Positions 8,564 to 17,401 of a stretch of 64,000 nucleotides of DNA are shown piece after piece. The notes below the pieces were generated by a model. The model saw nothing but the letters and a program-made list of their open reading frames with translations. It was not told where the DNA came from and did not search any database. Where the stretch lies: the NCBI GenBank assembly GCA_964423425.1, contig CAYRES010000013.1:11679-75678 (forward strand). Reading direction: 5' to 3'. The translations under genes were made by a program, and so were the position numbers. The first letter of the stretch is position 1. Each line of letters starts with the position of its first letter. Origin of the DNA: CAYRES01 sp964423425. Its GTDB lineage: Bacteria > Actinomycetota > Thermoleophilia > RBG-16-64-13.

Positions 8564-9849
8564 ACCAACCCGCCCACTCCTCGCGGAAGGTGATCGGGGG
8601 CTATCTGACGCTCTCAGCCCTCTTCACCCTTGCCGCCTCGGTGGTCTGGGCCATCAACACCATCTTCCTCCTACGCGTGGGCGGTCTCAGCCTGTTTCAG
8701 GTGATGATTGTCAACTCGGTCTTCACCGTCGGCCAGATGATCTTCGAGGTACCTACCGGCGTGGTGGCCGACACCATCGGCAGGCGGGCCTCCATTCTCC
8801 TCGCCATGCTGACCCTCATGCTCGCCACCCTCTTCTACGTCTACACGCCCGCCCTCGGCCTCGGTATGTGGGGCTTCCTGGCTGCGAGTGTCGCTTTGGG
8901 GCTCGGCTACACGTTCCAGACGGGTACGGTGGAAGCCTGGGTCGTCGATGCTCTCGATGCGGTCGGATGGCAACGACCCAAGGAACGGGTCTTCGCCTGG
9001 GGGCAGATTGCGGCGGGCGGGGGGATGCTCATCGGCTCTCTCCTTGGTGGCATCTTGGGCCAACTGGGTCTCGCATGGCCGTACATCGCGCGCACCGGTC
9101 TCTTTGCGTCGGCGTTCATGGCCGCTCTTGTGATGGTTCGCGATGTCGGCTTCGTTCCCCGTCCGCTTCGTCTCTCGTCCTTCGGAAGGGAAGCCAAGAA
9201 GATCATGAGAGTGGGTGTGAGGTTCGGCTGGCGGAGTCCCGTTGTCCGGCCTCTGCTCTTCGCGTCCGCCCTCAGCGGGGTGTTCTTCATGTACGCGTTT
9301 TACGCCTGGCAGCCGTACGTACTCCAGCTTCTCGGCCGTGACCACGTATGGTTGCTCGGCGTGGTGCAGGCGCTCTTCTCGCTCATGGGCATCGTGGGAA
9401 ACGCGGTGGTTGGGCGCGTGATGAGGGAGGGTTCCCGGCGGCGCGACGCGCCGAAGGTTCTGGCCGGAGCGGCGTGGATGCAGGCCCTGCTGGCGGGAGG
9501 CATCGCCGCGGTGGGTCTGGTTTCTTCGGCCTCCGGGTACGGACCGGCCGCTCTTGCTATCGGTCTCTGGCTGGTGTGGGGGCTCATATTTGGGGTGGCC
9601 GGGCCGATCCGTATGTCCTACATCAACGAGCACATCCCCTCGGCACAGCGGGCCACGGTGCTCTCGCTCGACGCTTTCTTCGTCGATGCCGGAAGTGCAG
9701 CGGGCCAACCTGCACTGGGCTGGGTATCGGAGAGGGCATCGATCCCTGTTGCCTGGCTCATCGGGGGTGCGTTTGTGGGAGGGGCCTCATTCCTGTATCA
9801 GAAGTCCGGCCGGCCGGCGCTCAGCGAGAGGGGGCGCCGGACCGCCTGA
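8560..9849 (+). CDS. MFS transporter
   Basis: 429 residues and about twelve hydrophobic segments. The loop between helices 2 and 3 reads GVVADTIGRR, the classic major-facilitator motif A. The GTG start at 8560 overlaps the upstream stop codon (GTGA) and has GGAGA about 10 bases upstream. The gene closes the GH13-DUF1295-MFS operon, so it may move a substrate or product related to those enzymes, but the sequence does not identify the cargo. Confidence 0.85.
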   Translation: MNQPAHSSRKVIGGYLTLSALFTLAASVVWAINTIFLLRVGGLSLFQVMIVNSVFTVGQMIFEVPTGVVADTIGRRASILLAMLTLMLATLFYVYTPALGLGMWGFLAASVALGLGYTFQTGTVEAWVVDALDAVGWQRPKERVFAWGQIAAGGGMLIGSLLGGILGQLGLAWPYIARTGLFASAFMAALVMVRDVGFVPRPLRLSSFGREAKKIMRVGVRFGWRSPVVRPLLFASALSGVFFMYAFYAWQPYVLQLLGRDHVWLLGVVQALFSLMGIVGNAVVGRVMREGSRRRDAPKVLAGAAWMQALLAGGIAAVGLVSSASGYGPAALAIGLWLVWGLIFGVAGPIRMSYINEHIPSAQRATVLSLDAFFVDAGSAAGQPALGWVSERASIPVAWLIGGAFVGGASFLYQKSGRPALSERGRRTA

Positions 9850-9975
9850 GGCGCCGTGGGTAGCTCGTCCCTACCTGAGTGTGCAGCGCCGTCGAACCGC
9901 TTGAGGCGCCCGGCACGTCCCCTCCTTTCGGGGCGATGGTTACGGGTGGGCCACCCCGGGGGCCGCCGCCGACGC

Positions 9976-11832
9976 CTAGAGAGACTCGATGGGGCTCGCG
10001 GAACGTGCGATGTCGAGCAGCTGGTCACGCGTGAGCGCGCTCCCGAGCGTGTTCGACACCCAATAGAGGACTCCATTGCGTTTCCACCACACGCGCTCCA
10101 CGCGATCTGCGGTGCCCACAATGGTGAAGGTGGTTTCGGCCTCGGTGACCTGTTCACCCGCTGATGCGGCGGGAGAGTCGAGGAAGGTCGTCGCGGTGAT
10201 GCCCAGGTACTGCTCGTCACCCCGCAACTTGTAGGTGAAGCGCACTGCCGGCTTGTCTTTGGCGTCGGTGGCGAGGTAGTAAGCCCGGCTCCCGGCAAAG
10301 TCGTAGTTCCGCGGTAGCCAACCTGGTGCTTCCAGGGCAAGACCTGCCTTCTCGGACGCGTAGCGCCACTGCGCCTGCTCAACCGTCGCAAGTGTGGCAT
10401 CCGGCTCCGGGGGCGTGAAGTCGCGCCCTACGAAGACGACGACATGTCGGAGCGAATTGTCCTCTCTCAGCGTGCGAATGCCGAGAGCCATGGCCACGCG
10501 TGCCGCTTCGGCTGTCCGACTTCTCTCCATCTGGGCCGGATACACGACCTCCGACTGATCCCGAGGGGCGGCCTCCTTGGCGCCACTCGCCACCTGCGCC
10601 CCGTGGTCGGCGAGGAATCTCCAGCAGCTCGAGACCTGATCGGCTGAGCCTCCTGCGGCTCTCACTTCCACGTATGCGTCAGAGAAGTCGAGAGACGGAT
10701 TTCGTGGGGAGCGGTCGGCCGAGTCGGGCAAGGTGGTGGTGGTGGGCTGCGTGTCTGGCGGAGGAGTCATGAGGTCGTTGACGGCGGCTCGGATCTGCGA
10801 GTCGGTGGCGACCACATAGGCGAGGCCGTCGATCATCTGATCCTTGCCACGCATGGCCACCTGCTTCACCCGGTTCATGTCGAGCTGGGCGCTCCACCAG
10901 GCGAGCCTGAGGGCCTCACGGGCTTCTATCTCGGTGGCCATGTGTCGCATGAGTGTCCCGACTGTGGGAGGGATGCGCAGCGCCATGTCCCAGCTGAACA
11001 CCTGTTCTTTGGCCGCCCGCAGGAATTGCTGCTGTCGTTGGATACGGGCCCAATCGTGGTCTTGATCGTGCCGGATGCGCACGTAGCGGAGTGCTTGGTC
11101 GCCGTCCAGGCGCTGGTAGCCGGGCTGAAGATTGATGCGCAGAAGAACGTCGCCGCTGTCGAAGTAGCGACGGTCCACGTCCACGTAGACCCCCCCGATC
11201 TCGTTGACTATGGCTTCGAACGCCTTCAGGTCGACCCGCACGTAGTGGTCGATCTTGAGGCCGGTGACCTGCCGGATGGTGCGGATGGCCAGGCCGTCCC
11301 CACCGAGCGCGTAGGCGGCGTTCAGCTTCTGTGTTCCGTGCCCGGCTATGTTGACACGGAGGTCTCGGGGGAGCGAGAGGATGGAGAGGTAGTCGGCCTG
11401 TGGGTCTATGTGGGCGATCATCATGGTGTCGGAGCGGCCCCACTTCTCCTCGCTCTCCGGGCGCCGGTCGGCTCCGATCACCAGGATGTTCATGGTACCT
11501 GGCTTCTCGATGGGAGGGGCGAGTGTGGTGGAGGTGGTGGTCGTGGACCCCGAGGTACCGGTGGAAGATGATCTTGATGAGGTGGTTGAGGACGGGGGCA
11601 GAGCTTCCCGTAATGCCTGCCTGGCCTCATCCATGCCCGGTTGGCGGTTGGCCTTGGACATGCTGACGGCGAACCACGCGTACAGTCCTCCCACGCCGAG
11701 CACCAGCACGAGCACCAAGGCGGACACGACGATGAGTACCAGCCGTAGGGTGCCTCGGCGGGAGTGGCTTGTATCCGGCTTGTCCTCTTCTTCCCGCCCG
11801 GTCTGGCGGAGGTCTTCTCGATCGGGTTCCAT
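9976..11832 (-). CDS. LCP (LytR-CpsA-Psr) family cell-wall ligase with extra C-terminal domains
   Basis: 618 residues. A cytosolic tail of about 30 residues precedes one transmembrane helix and a Ser/Thr-rich linker. The LCP domain covers about 110-265, with MNILVIGADRR, the SDTMMIAHID segment, LSLPRDLRV and LNAAYALGG. LCP enzymes transfer polyprenyl-linked glycopolymers to peptidoglycan. A second Thr/Pro linker near residue 370 is followed by a LytR_C-like domain, then about 120 residues resembling DUF4367 (APGWLPRNYDF onward). A -10-like TACTAT lies six bases before the ATG, so the mRNA is probably leaderless. The next minus-strand gene upstream is glnA, with a hairpin between them. Confidence 0.85.
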   Translation of the reverse strand: MEPDREDLRQTGREEEDKPDTSHSRRGTLRLVLIVVSALVLVLVLGVGGLYAWFAVSMSKANRQPGMDEARQALREALPPSSTTSSRSSSTGTSGSTTTTSTTLAPPIEKPGTMNILVIGADRRPESEEKWGRSDTMMIAHIDPQADYLSILSLPRDLRVNIAGHGTQKLNAAYALGGDGLAIRTIRQVTGLKIDHYVRVDLKAFEAIVNEIGGVYVDVDRRYFDSGDVLLRINLQPGYQRLDGDQALRYVRIRHDQDHDWARIQRQQQFLRAAKEQVFSWDMALRIPPTVGTLMRHMATEIEAREALRLAWWSAQLDMNRVKQVAMRGKDQMIDGLAYVVATDSQIRAAVNDLMTPPPDTQPTTTTLPDSADRSPRNPSLDFSDAYVEVRAAGGSADQVSSCWRFLADHGAQVASGAKEAAPRDQSEVVYPAQMERSRTAEAARVAMALGIRTLREDNSLRHVVVFVGRDFTPPEPDATLATVEQAQWRYASEKAGLALEAPGWLPRNYDFAGSRAYYLATDAKDKPAVRFTYKLRGDEQYLGITATTFLDSPAASAGEQVTEAETTFTIVGTADRVERVWWKRNGVLYWVSNTLGSALTRDQLLDIARSASPIESL

Positions 11833-11838
11833 GACCTA

Positions 11839-11844
11839 ATAGTA
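11839..11844 (-). promoter_or_regulatory. -10 box of a probable leaderless transcript (LCP gene)
   Basis: On the minus strand TACTAT ends six bases before the LCP start codon. This places the expected transcription start at the ATG. There is no Shine-Dalgarno sequence of normal spacing, which fits leaderless translation. Confidence 0.4.
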
Positions 11845-11908
11845 CCGTGAGTGTACGCAGGTGACAGGGTGTGACTGTGGGACGTGGCCGTATGGCAGCC
11901 GGAGAGGT

Positions 11909-11941
11909 GGGGCGGCGGAGGCCTCGGGCCTCCGCCGCCCC
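11909..11941 (-). terminator. Perfect 15-bp hairpin downstream of glnA
   Basis: GGGGCGGCGGAGGCC and GGCCTCCGCCGCCCC flank a TCG loop. The hairpin sits between glnA and the LCP gene, both transcribed leftward, and probably ends the glnA transcript. No U-tract follows. Confidence 0.65.
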
Positions 11942-11975
11942 CCAGTGCAACCGGGCGGTCGTCACCCGGGTTTGT

Positions 11976-13418
11976 CTAGAACATCCCCCACAGATACTGG
12001 TTGGTCACCTCGTGGTGGAACATGATCTCCCCGACCTTGATGCGCCCCCCGAGCGCAGCCGGGCTCCTTTCCGCCGTGGCCTGTTTCAGCTGGTAGTACC
12101 GCTTGTGCTCGGCTTCGCCCATGAGTTCCGCGAGAAAAGCGCTGCCCTTGAACAACCTGATGGCGTCATAGATGTTGCCGGGCAGGAAGCGGGTGCGGGA
12201 ACGCTTCTGCTCATCGGTTTCTTCGGGTTCCGGGCCCTCGAGACCGGTACGAAGTAGAGCGAAGTTGGCCAGGTACGGATTGACATCGGGGGCAATGGAA
12301 CGGATCTCGATGCGTGCGCTCGAGGCGTTGCTCAAGGGTATGCGCACCATGGCTTCGCGGTTGACGGCGGAGGCGTTGATCTGGTTGGGGGCCTCGAAGC
12401 GCGGGTCGAGGCGGCGGTAGGCATTGACGCTGGAATTGAGGATGAGGCAGAGTTCCTGGGCGAGATTGAGGACGCGGTCGACGAAACTCCACCCCATTGC
12501 GGAGATGCCGGCTTCGCCCTCGGCGTCGTGAAAGAGGTTCACGTCTTGCCGGTTGGACACCGACAGGTTGGCATGCATGCCGCTGCCGTTGATGCCTGTA
12601 ACGGGTTTGGGCAGGAAGCTGGCGGTCATGCCCATTCTGCGGGCCACCTGCCGGCAGATGAGCTTGTAGAGCTGAATCTGGTCGGAGGCGACCACGGCCT
12701 CGCAGTGCTCGTAGTTCAACTCGAACTGGGAGGGGGCCACCTCTGGGTGGTCTTTCTCGTTGCGGAAGGCCATGGCCCGTTGCGCTTCAGCCACACTGTC
12801 GATGAAGTCGCGCAGTTCATCCCCCGGCAGGGAGTGGTAATACCCGCCGGTGGAGATGAACTCGAAGGAGCGGGTCTCCAAGTAGCGCTGTTCCGCCTCC
12901 CGCTCCTTGAAGAGGAACCCCTCGATCTCGTTGGCCACGTGGCAGGAGAAACCCTTTCTGTCGAAGAGGTCGTCACACCAGTGGCGCAGGCGCCCCCGGA
13001 AGTCGGGGCCGTACGGTAGGCCGTCTTGGCCGTAGACGTCGGCAAACACGAGCACCTTGCCCGGGCCGAAGATGTCGGCCGGAAGCCAGTAGAAGGCGGG
13101 CCAGTCGATGGCCAGGCGAAGGTCAGACTCCTGCTGAACGGAGAATCCCCGAATGGACGAACCATCGAAGGTGAGGCTGTCCGGGCGGCTGAGCAAGAAC
13201 TTCTTGTCGTAGTCCAGCATGTGCAGCCGTCCCTCCAGATCGCTGAAGCAGACGGTGACCGCCTTGATCCTCCTCTCGTCGGTGAGGTAGCGAATCCGCT
13301 CTTCTTGTATCTGGTCGGCTGGTACCCGGTCAAGCCGCTCTTGCTTGGCGGCCAGGTTCATCTCCTCGAGTTCGTCGTACGGGATTTCGAGGAAGTCACG
13401 AAGATAGGTGGATTCCAA
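11976..13418 (-). CDS. glnA: Glutamine synthetase family protein
   Basis: About 480 residues. The conserved catalytic blocks are present: FDGSSIRGF near the N-terminus, the SQFELNYEH segment, NGSGMHANLS, the APNQINASAVNREAMVRIP block and RIEIRSIAPDVNPYLA. The enzyme should join ammonia to glutamate at the expense of ATP. The usual adenylylation-loop tyrosine motif (NLYDLPPEE) is not conserved; NIYDAIRLFKGS occupies that place, so GlnE-type control is doubtful. The chosen start is TTG at 13418, because AAGGA lies 9 bases upstream and the following residues look coding. ATG at 13361 is the alternative. Recognition is clear, but whether it is a true GlnA or a paralogue acting on another amine is not settled. 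Confidence 0.82.
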   Translation of the reverse strand: MESTYLRDFLEIPYDELEEMNLAAKQERLDRVPADQIQEERIRYLTDERRIKAVTVCFSDLEGRLHMLDYDKKFLLSRPDSLTFDGSSIRGFSVQQESDLRLAIDWPAFYWLPADIFGPGKVLVFADVYGQDGLPYGPDFRGRLRHWCDDLFDRKGFSCHVANEIEGFLFKEREAEQRYLETRSFEFISTGGYYHSLPGDELRDFIDSVAEAQRAMAFRNEKDHPEVAPSQFELNYEHCEAVVASDQIQLYKLICRQVARRMGMTASFLPKPVTGINGSGMHANLSVSNRQDVNLFHDAEGEAGISAMGWSFVDRVLNLAQELCLILNSSVNAYRRLDPRFEAPNQINASAVNREAMVRIPLSNASSARIEIRSIAPDVNPYLANFALLRTGLEGPEPEETDEQKRSRTRFLPGNIYDAIRLFKGSAFLAELMGEAEHKRYYQLKQATAERSPAALGGRIKVGEIMFHHEVTNQYLWGMF

Positions 13419-13457
13419 GTGGAGCCGTCCTTCCCTTAGGCAAACGACAATGATCTT

Positions 13458-13485
13458 AATATATATTGAGCCGATTTTGTTACAA
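13458..13485 (-). promoter_or_regulatory. Candidate glnA promoter
   Basis: In an AT-rich island, the minus strand reads TTGTAA, a 16-base spacer, then TATATT. This is a good sigma-70-type pair about 40 bases upstream of the TTG start. I see no convincing GlnR or TnrA operator around it. Confidence 0.5.
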
Positions 13486-13519
13486 ATACAAGTTCCTGTC
13501 AGCTTACTGGAAACCATTT

Positions 13520-13525
13520 TATAAT
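13520..13525 (+). promoter_or_regulatory. Candidate -10 box for the DUF362 gene
   Basis: A perfect TATAAT lies in the AT-rich gap shared with divergent glnA, about 100 bases before the DUF362 start. The hexamer 17 bases upstream (TGTCAG) is a poor -35, so the site may depend on an activator or may be fortuitous. Confidence 0.4.
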
Positions 13526-13627
13526 AGACAAGTACATATTCCCTCTGAACTCACAGCGCTTGCCGGCACAGACCCGCTCAGGGCGACACGCCCACGAACG
13601 CTTTCACTGTCGTATCATGAAAAGACT

Positions 13628-14794
13628 ATGCGTGGGTCCGCCTCCACTCTCGTTGCCGTCGTTCGCTGTGACGACTACGACACTCACACCGTCCATGAGG
13701 CGGTGGGGCGTGTGCTTGCTTTGTTGGGCGGCCCCGAGCAGTTCATCCGCCCTGGAGACCGTATTCTGCTCAAGCCGAATCTTCTCGTTGCCAGTGCTCC
13801 GGAGAGTGCGGTCACCACTCACCCTGCAGTGTTCCAGGCCGTCGTCCGGCACCTCCGGGAAGCCGGAGCTCTTCTCACATACGGTGACTCGCCTGCGTTT
13901 GGGCGGTCGGTGGGGGCGGCGCGCCGTGGAGGGCTCCTGGAGGTGGCCGGGCGGGAAGGCGTGCCTTTGGCCGATTTTGCTCCTGCCCGTACCGTGTCGT
14001 TTCCGGAGGGGCAGCTCATCAAGCAGTTCACGGTCGCCGAGGCGGTGCTCGATGCGGATGGTGTGGTTTCGCTACCCAAGTTGAAAACTCACGGGCTCAT
14101 GAGGATCACGGGGGCCGTCAAGAATCAGTTCGGGTGCATTCCTGGGACGCGTAAGGGCGAATTCCATGCCCGCATGACCACGGTCGACCGCTTCGGCCAA
14201 ATGCTCGTCGATCTGAACAGGTTGCTTCGCCCCCGGCTCTTCGTCATGGATGGAATCGTGGCCATGGAAGGTAACGGGCCCCGGGGAGGTGATCCCCGGC
14301 CACTCTCAGTGCTTCTTGCGTCGAGCGATCCGGTCGCGATCGATGCCACAGTGTGCCTCTTGGTGGGACTCGACCCTTCTCTCGTTACCACTATCACGTG
14401 GGGAGAGAAGTGGGACCTCGGCACCGCGTCCGCCATCGAGTATGTGGGTGACCCGGTGAATTCTCTTGCGGTTCCCGACTTCGTGATCGATCGCTCCCCT
14501 CTTTCCACCACTGGGGCCCCAGGGTTTCTCAGCCGGGTCGCCAAGAACGTGGTAGTACCCCGTCCGGTGATCGATCCACAACTGTGCACTCGCTGCGGCA
14601 CCTGCGTGACCATGTGCCCCGTGGAGCCGAAAGCCGTGGAGTTTCCTCCGTATGGCGTGCGAGGTGGAGACTTGGTGCCGGAGCACCACTACAGTCGGTG
14701 CATCCGCTGCTACTGTTGTCAGGAGATGTGCCCGGAGCGGGCCATCAGCATCTACCGGCCGCCGCTCGGTCGGGTACTGCGCCGAAGCCCCTAG
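13628..14794 (+). CDS. DUF362 protein with two 4Fe-4S clusters
   Basis: 388 residues. The DUF362 domain covers about 10-300, with LLKPNLLV, a THPAVFQAVV segment, the LPKLKTHGLMRITGAVKNQFG segment (including a KLKTH motif) and a DAT-CLLVGLDP segment. A ferredoxin-like tail follows with CTRCGTCVTMCP and then CIRCYCCQEMCP, each enough for a 4Fe-4S cluster. Such proteins are common in anaerobes and are thought to take part in redox chemistry, but the reaction is unknown. The ATG at 13628 fits the family N-terminus, though only a weak GAAAAG precedes it. Confidence 0.85.
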   Translation: MRGSASTLVAVVRCDDYDTHTVHEAVGRVLALLGGPEQFIRPGDRILLKPNLLVASAPESAVTTHPAVFQAVVRHLREAGALLTYGDSPAFGRSVGAARRGGLLEVAGREGVPLADFAPARTVSFPEGQLIKQFTVAEAVLDADGVVSLPKLKTHGLMRITGAVKNQFGCIPGTRKGEFHARMTTVDRFGQMLVDLNRLLRPRLFVMDGIVAMEGNGPRGGDPRPLSVLLASSDPVAIDATVCLLVGLDPSLVTTITWGEKWDLGTASAIEYVGDPVNSLAVPDFVIDRSPLSTTGAPGFLSRVAKNVVVPRPVIDPQLCTRCGTCVTMCPVEPKAVEFPPYGVRGGDLVPEHHYSRCIRCYCCQEMCPERAISIYRPPLGRVLRRSP

Positions 14795-14904
14795 GCCGCG
14801 TATTCGCCGCTGCTCGAAGAGTCACGCTGGTGACCCGAGAGTCATGTGCTTCGGCGGAGAGACTCCCGTGAGGCGCAGTGTGTGTTGCCTACGCTCTTCC
14901 CCGC

Positions 14905-14910
14905 TATACT
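14905..14910 (+). promoter_or_regulatory. Candidate -10 box for typA
   Basis: TATACT stands about 94 bases before the typA start in the 209-base gap after the DUF362 gene. The hexamer 17 bases upstream is GTGTTG, a weak -35. The implied leader is fairly long and has no obvious riboswitch structure. Confidence 0.35.
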
Positions 14911-15003
14911 CTGTGTTCCGCCCGCCCGGCGAGCGGCCCTCTCGAGCCGTCTCCTCCAGCCGTTCGTGCGTGAGTCCATCCCGCAAGGTGCAAGAGAGGC
15001 TTC

Positions 15004-16989
15004 ATGCCGTCCGCAGACCGCATTCGCAACGTGGCGATCATCGCCCACATCGACCATGGGAAGACCACGCTCATCGATTCCATCTTTCGGGAGGCGGGGG
15101 TTTTCCGGGAGCATCAGAGTGTCGATGAACGGGTGATGGACAGCCATGAGCTGGAACGAGAGCGTGGAATCACCATTCGCTCGAAACATTGCACGGTCAC
15201 GTGGAAGGGCTACCTCATCAACATAATCGACACTCCCGGTCACGCCGACTTCTCCGGCGAGGTGGAGCGGGTGCTCTCCATGGTCGACTCTGTGCTTCTC
15301 TTGGTTGACGCGAATGAAGGTCCTATGCCCCAGACCCGCTATGTACTCTCGCGTTCGCTGAGGCTCGGGCTGCGGCCGATCGTAGTGATCAACAAGGTCG
15401 ACCGCCCCCATGCGGATCCCCACAGAGTGCTCGATGCGACGTTCGATCTGTTCCTCGAGCTGGGTGCAACCGACGAGCAGGCCGATTTTCCCGTGGTGTA
15501 CGGTTCGGCGCTCGAGGGCTGGATCGTGAGTGACCTCGAGCAGGACCCGCCTGAGGGCATGGAGGCCCTCTTTGAGACCATTGTCGCCGAGGTTCCTCCA
15601 CCACTGGTCAACGTGGATGCTCCTTTCCGCATGCAGGTATCGACGCTCGCGTGGAGTGACTACCTGGGCCGCATAGGCTGCGGTCGAGTGATCGAGGGGT
15701 ATCACCGCCGGGGCGAGGAGTTCACCCGCACCTCCACCCGCTGGAAGGGACTTGGACGCGGCACCGACGATTGGGAGCTTGTGGGACTGGAGCACGCTCG
15801 CTCCACACACCTGTGGGTCACTCGTGGTCTGGAGCGCCAGGAGGTGGAGGAGGTATCGGCCGGCGACATAGTGTGGATAACCGGTCCCAGTGATTTTGCC
15901 ATCGGGGACACGCTCCATGCGGAGGGCTTGGGTGTGTCGGTGCTGGCTCCGCTCGAGATCGAGGAGCCCACTGTATCCATGCTCTTCCTCGTCAACACAG
16001 GCCCGTTCGCCGGGAACGAAGGCCGGGCTGTGACCCTCAGGCAGATCCGCGACCGGCTGGAACGGGAGCAGCGGGTGAACGTGGCTCTTCGGGTTGAGGA
16101 CATCGGTCGGGCCGACGGTCTCAAGGTGTCGGGAAGGGGAGAGCTCCACCTCGCCATACTCATCGAAGAGATGCGCCGGGAGGGCATGGAACTCTGCGTG
16201 TCCCGCCCCGGGGTCATCACTCAAGTGGACGAAGATGGGGTCGTGTTGGAGCCCATGGAGCACCTCATCATCGACGTGCCGGAGGAATACCAGGGCATCG
16301 TGATCGAGAAGCTGGCGCAGCGTAAAGGCGAACTCCAGGCTGTGAACGATACCCGGACGGGAGTGATGCGTCTGGAGTTCAGCGTCCCGACGAGGGGTCT
16401 TATCGGCTATCGAAACGACTTCTTGACCGATACGCGCGGTCTGGGCATCATGTCATCACGTTTCGTGGGTTACGATTTGTGGTGCGGCGAGCTTGCCCGG
16501 TCCGAGCACGGCTCTCTGGTGAGTATGGAGACCGGCATCGCCACCGGGTATGCCCTCGAGAGCCTGCAGGCGCGGGGGGTGTTGTTCATCTCCCCCATGG
16601 ACCGCGTGTATACAGGCATGATCGTGGGAGAGCATTCGCGCCCGGACGACTTGGCCTGCAATCCCACGAGAAGCAAGAAGCTGGGCAACTACAGAGCTGA
16701 GACCAGAGAGATAGACGTGGGTCTGAAGGTGCCGCGCTCTATGAGCCTCGAGCCGGCGCTCGAGTGGATCGGTGAAGACGAACTGGTGGAAGTCACACCG
16801 AAGTCGGTGCGCGTGCGCAAGGCTGTGCTCGATGCCGAGGAGAGGAAGCGTCTCGGAAAGGCGGCGGCGGGGGGGGGGGGGGGGGGCCCCCCCCCCCCCC
16901 CGGGGGGGGGCGAGAGAGCTAAAAACCGGAACNNNNNNNNNNTGCTCGGGGGGGGGGGGGGGGCGCGGGGGCCCCGCCCCGCCGCCTGA
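15004..16989 (+). CDS. typA: TypA/BipA ribosome-associated GTPase, 3' end lost in an assembly gap
   Basis: The first 619 residues are a normal TypA. The G-domain has AHIDHGKTTL (P-loop), RGITI (switch I), DTPGHADF (switch II) and NKVDR (base recognition). EF-G-like domains II, III and V and the TypA-specific C-terminus follow, with RGLIGYRNDFLTDTRG. TypA binds ribosomes and helps assembly and growth under stress. The family usually ends near 610-620 residues, so almost everything is present. After VLDAEERKRLGK the frame enters homopolymeric G and C tracts and ten Ns. The residues translated there, and the annotated stop at 16989, are artefacts. The true stop codon is not in the assembled sequence. 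Confidence 0.9.
   Translation: MPSADRIRNVAIIAHIDHGKTTLIDSIFREAGVFREHQSVDERVMDSHELERERGITIRSKHCTVTWKGYLINIIDTPGHADFSGEVERVLSMVDSVLLLVDANEGPMPQTRYVLSRSLRLGLRPIVVINKVDRPHADPHRVLDATFDLFLELGATDEQADFPVVYGSALEGWIVSDLEQDPPEGMEALFETIVAEVPPPLVNVDAPFRMQVSTLAWSDYLGRIGCGRVIEGYHRRGEEFTRTSTRWKGLGRGTDDWELVGLEHARSTHLWVTRGLERQEVEEVSAGDIVWITGPSDFAIGDTLHAEGLGVSVLAPLEIEEPTVSMLFLVNTGPFAGNEGRAVTLRQIRDRLEREQRVNVALRVEDIGRADGLKVSGRGELHLAILIEEMRREGMELCVSRPGVITQVDEDGVVLEPMEHLIIDVPEEYQGIVIEKLAQRKGELQAVNDTRTGVMRLEFSVPTRGLIGYRNDFLTDTRGLGIMSSRFVGYDLWCGELARSEHGSLVSMETGIATGYALESLQARGVLFISPMDRVYTGMIVGEHSRPDDLACNPTRSKKLGNYRAETREIDVGLKVPRSMSLEPALEWIGEDELVEVTPKSVRVRKAVLDAEERKRLGKAAAGGGGGGPPPPPGGGERAKNRNXXXXLGGGGGARGPRPAA
16867..16985. 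other. Assembly gap flanked by artefactual poly-G/poly-C tracts
   Basis: A G-run, a C-run and another G-run occupy about 16867-16910. A short unique stretch follows, then ten Ns at 16933-16942, then another G-run at 16948-16963. Such alternating homopolymers inside a conserved housekeeping gene are best read as sequencing or scaffolding artefacts. The sequence here should not be interpreted biologically. Confidence 0.9.
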
Positions 16990-17030
16990 GAGGCCGGAAG
17001 AAGCTCCAAGAAGGGAGCTCCAGAGATACG

Positions 17031-17050
17031 AGCCCGGAGAATACCGGGCT
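17031..17050 (-). terminator. Hairpin downstream of csbD-like gene
   Basis: AGCCCGG and CCGGGCT form a 7-bp stem around a six-base loop. It lies just beyond the stop codon of the CsbD-like gene on the minus strand. The stem is modest and there is no U-tract. Confidence 0.4.
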
Positions 17051-17051
17051 G

Positions 17052-17273
17052 CTATTCGCTTGGTTTGATGGTGTCCGTAAGCTTGTCGACCCACTCGTCG
17101 AGCTTGCGTTCGGCCTCTTGCTTCTCGTAGCCGTACCGTTCTTGGAGGGCCCCGGCCAGTCGCTCTCTGTTGCCCTCGCTCCTGGCCAAGTCGTCGTCGG
17201 TGAGTTCACCCCAAGCCTTCTTGGCCTCACCTTTCAGTTGGTCCCAGCGGCCACCAATCTCATCCCAGTTCAT
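17052..17273 (-). CDS. CsbD-family stress protein
   Basis: 73 residues, very hydrophilic and lacking cysteine. It starts MNWDEIGGRWDQLKGEAKK, the standard CsbD opening, and continues with WGELTDDDL and a charged helical C-terminus (KLDEWVDKL). CsbD proteins are small, abundant general-stress proteins with no known enzymatic activity. AGGAGGA lies 6 bases before the ATG, indicating strong translation. It is separated by about 130 bases from the next minus-strand gene upstream. Confidence 0.88.
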   Translation of the reverse strand: MNWDEIGGRWDQLKGEAKKAWGELTDDDLARSEGNRERLAGALQERYGYEKQEAERKLDEWVDKLTDTIKPSE

Positions 17274-17401
17274 GAACGCTCCTCCTGGTCGCCCGCGTGA
17301 CGGCGGACTCTTTCGGTGTGGGGGTTCTCTATCCCCCTACCCCTTGCAGAGGAATCGGAAACCGGAGTCTATCGAGGAGCATCTGCCGAGCCGAACCTGT
17401 C

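Noticed and set aside
8671..9708. Long minus-strand open frame opposite the MFS transporter gene
   Set aside because: Its translation is rich in Arg, His and Glu with no motif, and it mirrors the codon pattern of the transporter.
13440..13540. GlnR/TnrA operator in the glnA upstream region
   Set aside because: TGTTACAAATACAAG looks superficially similar, but the half-site spacing and symmetry of either consensus are not met.
16861..16963. G-quadruplex or biologically meaningful Gly/Pro-rich tail of TypA
   Set aside because: The runs alternate between pure G and pure C beside an N-gap, which is typical of an assembly or sequencing artefact.
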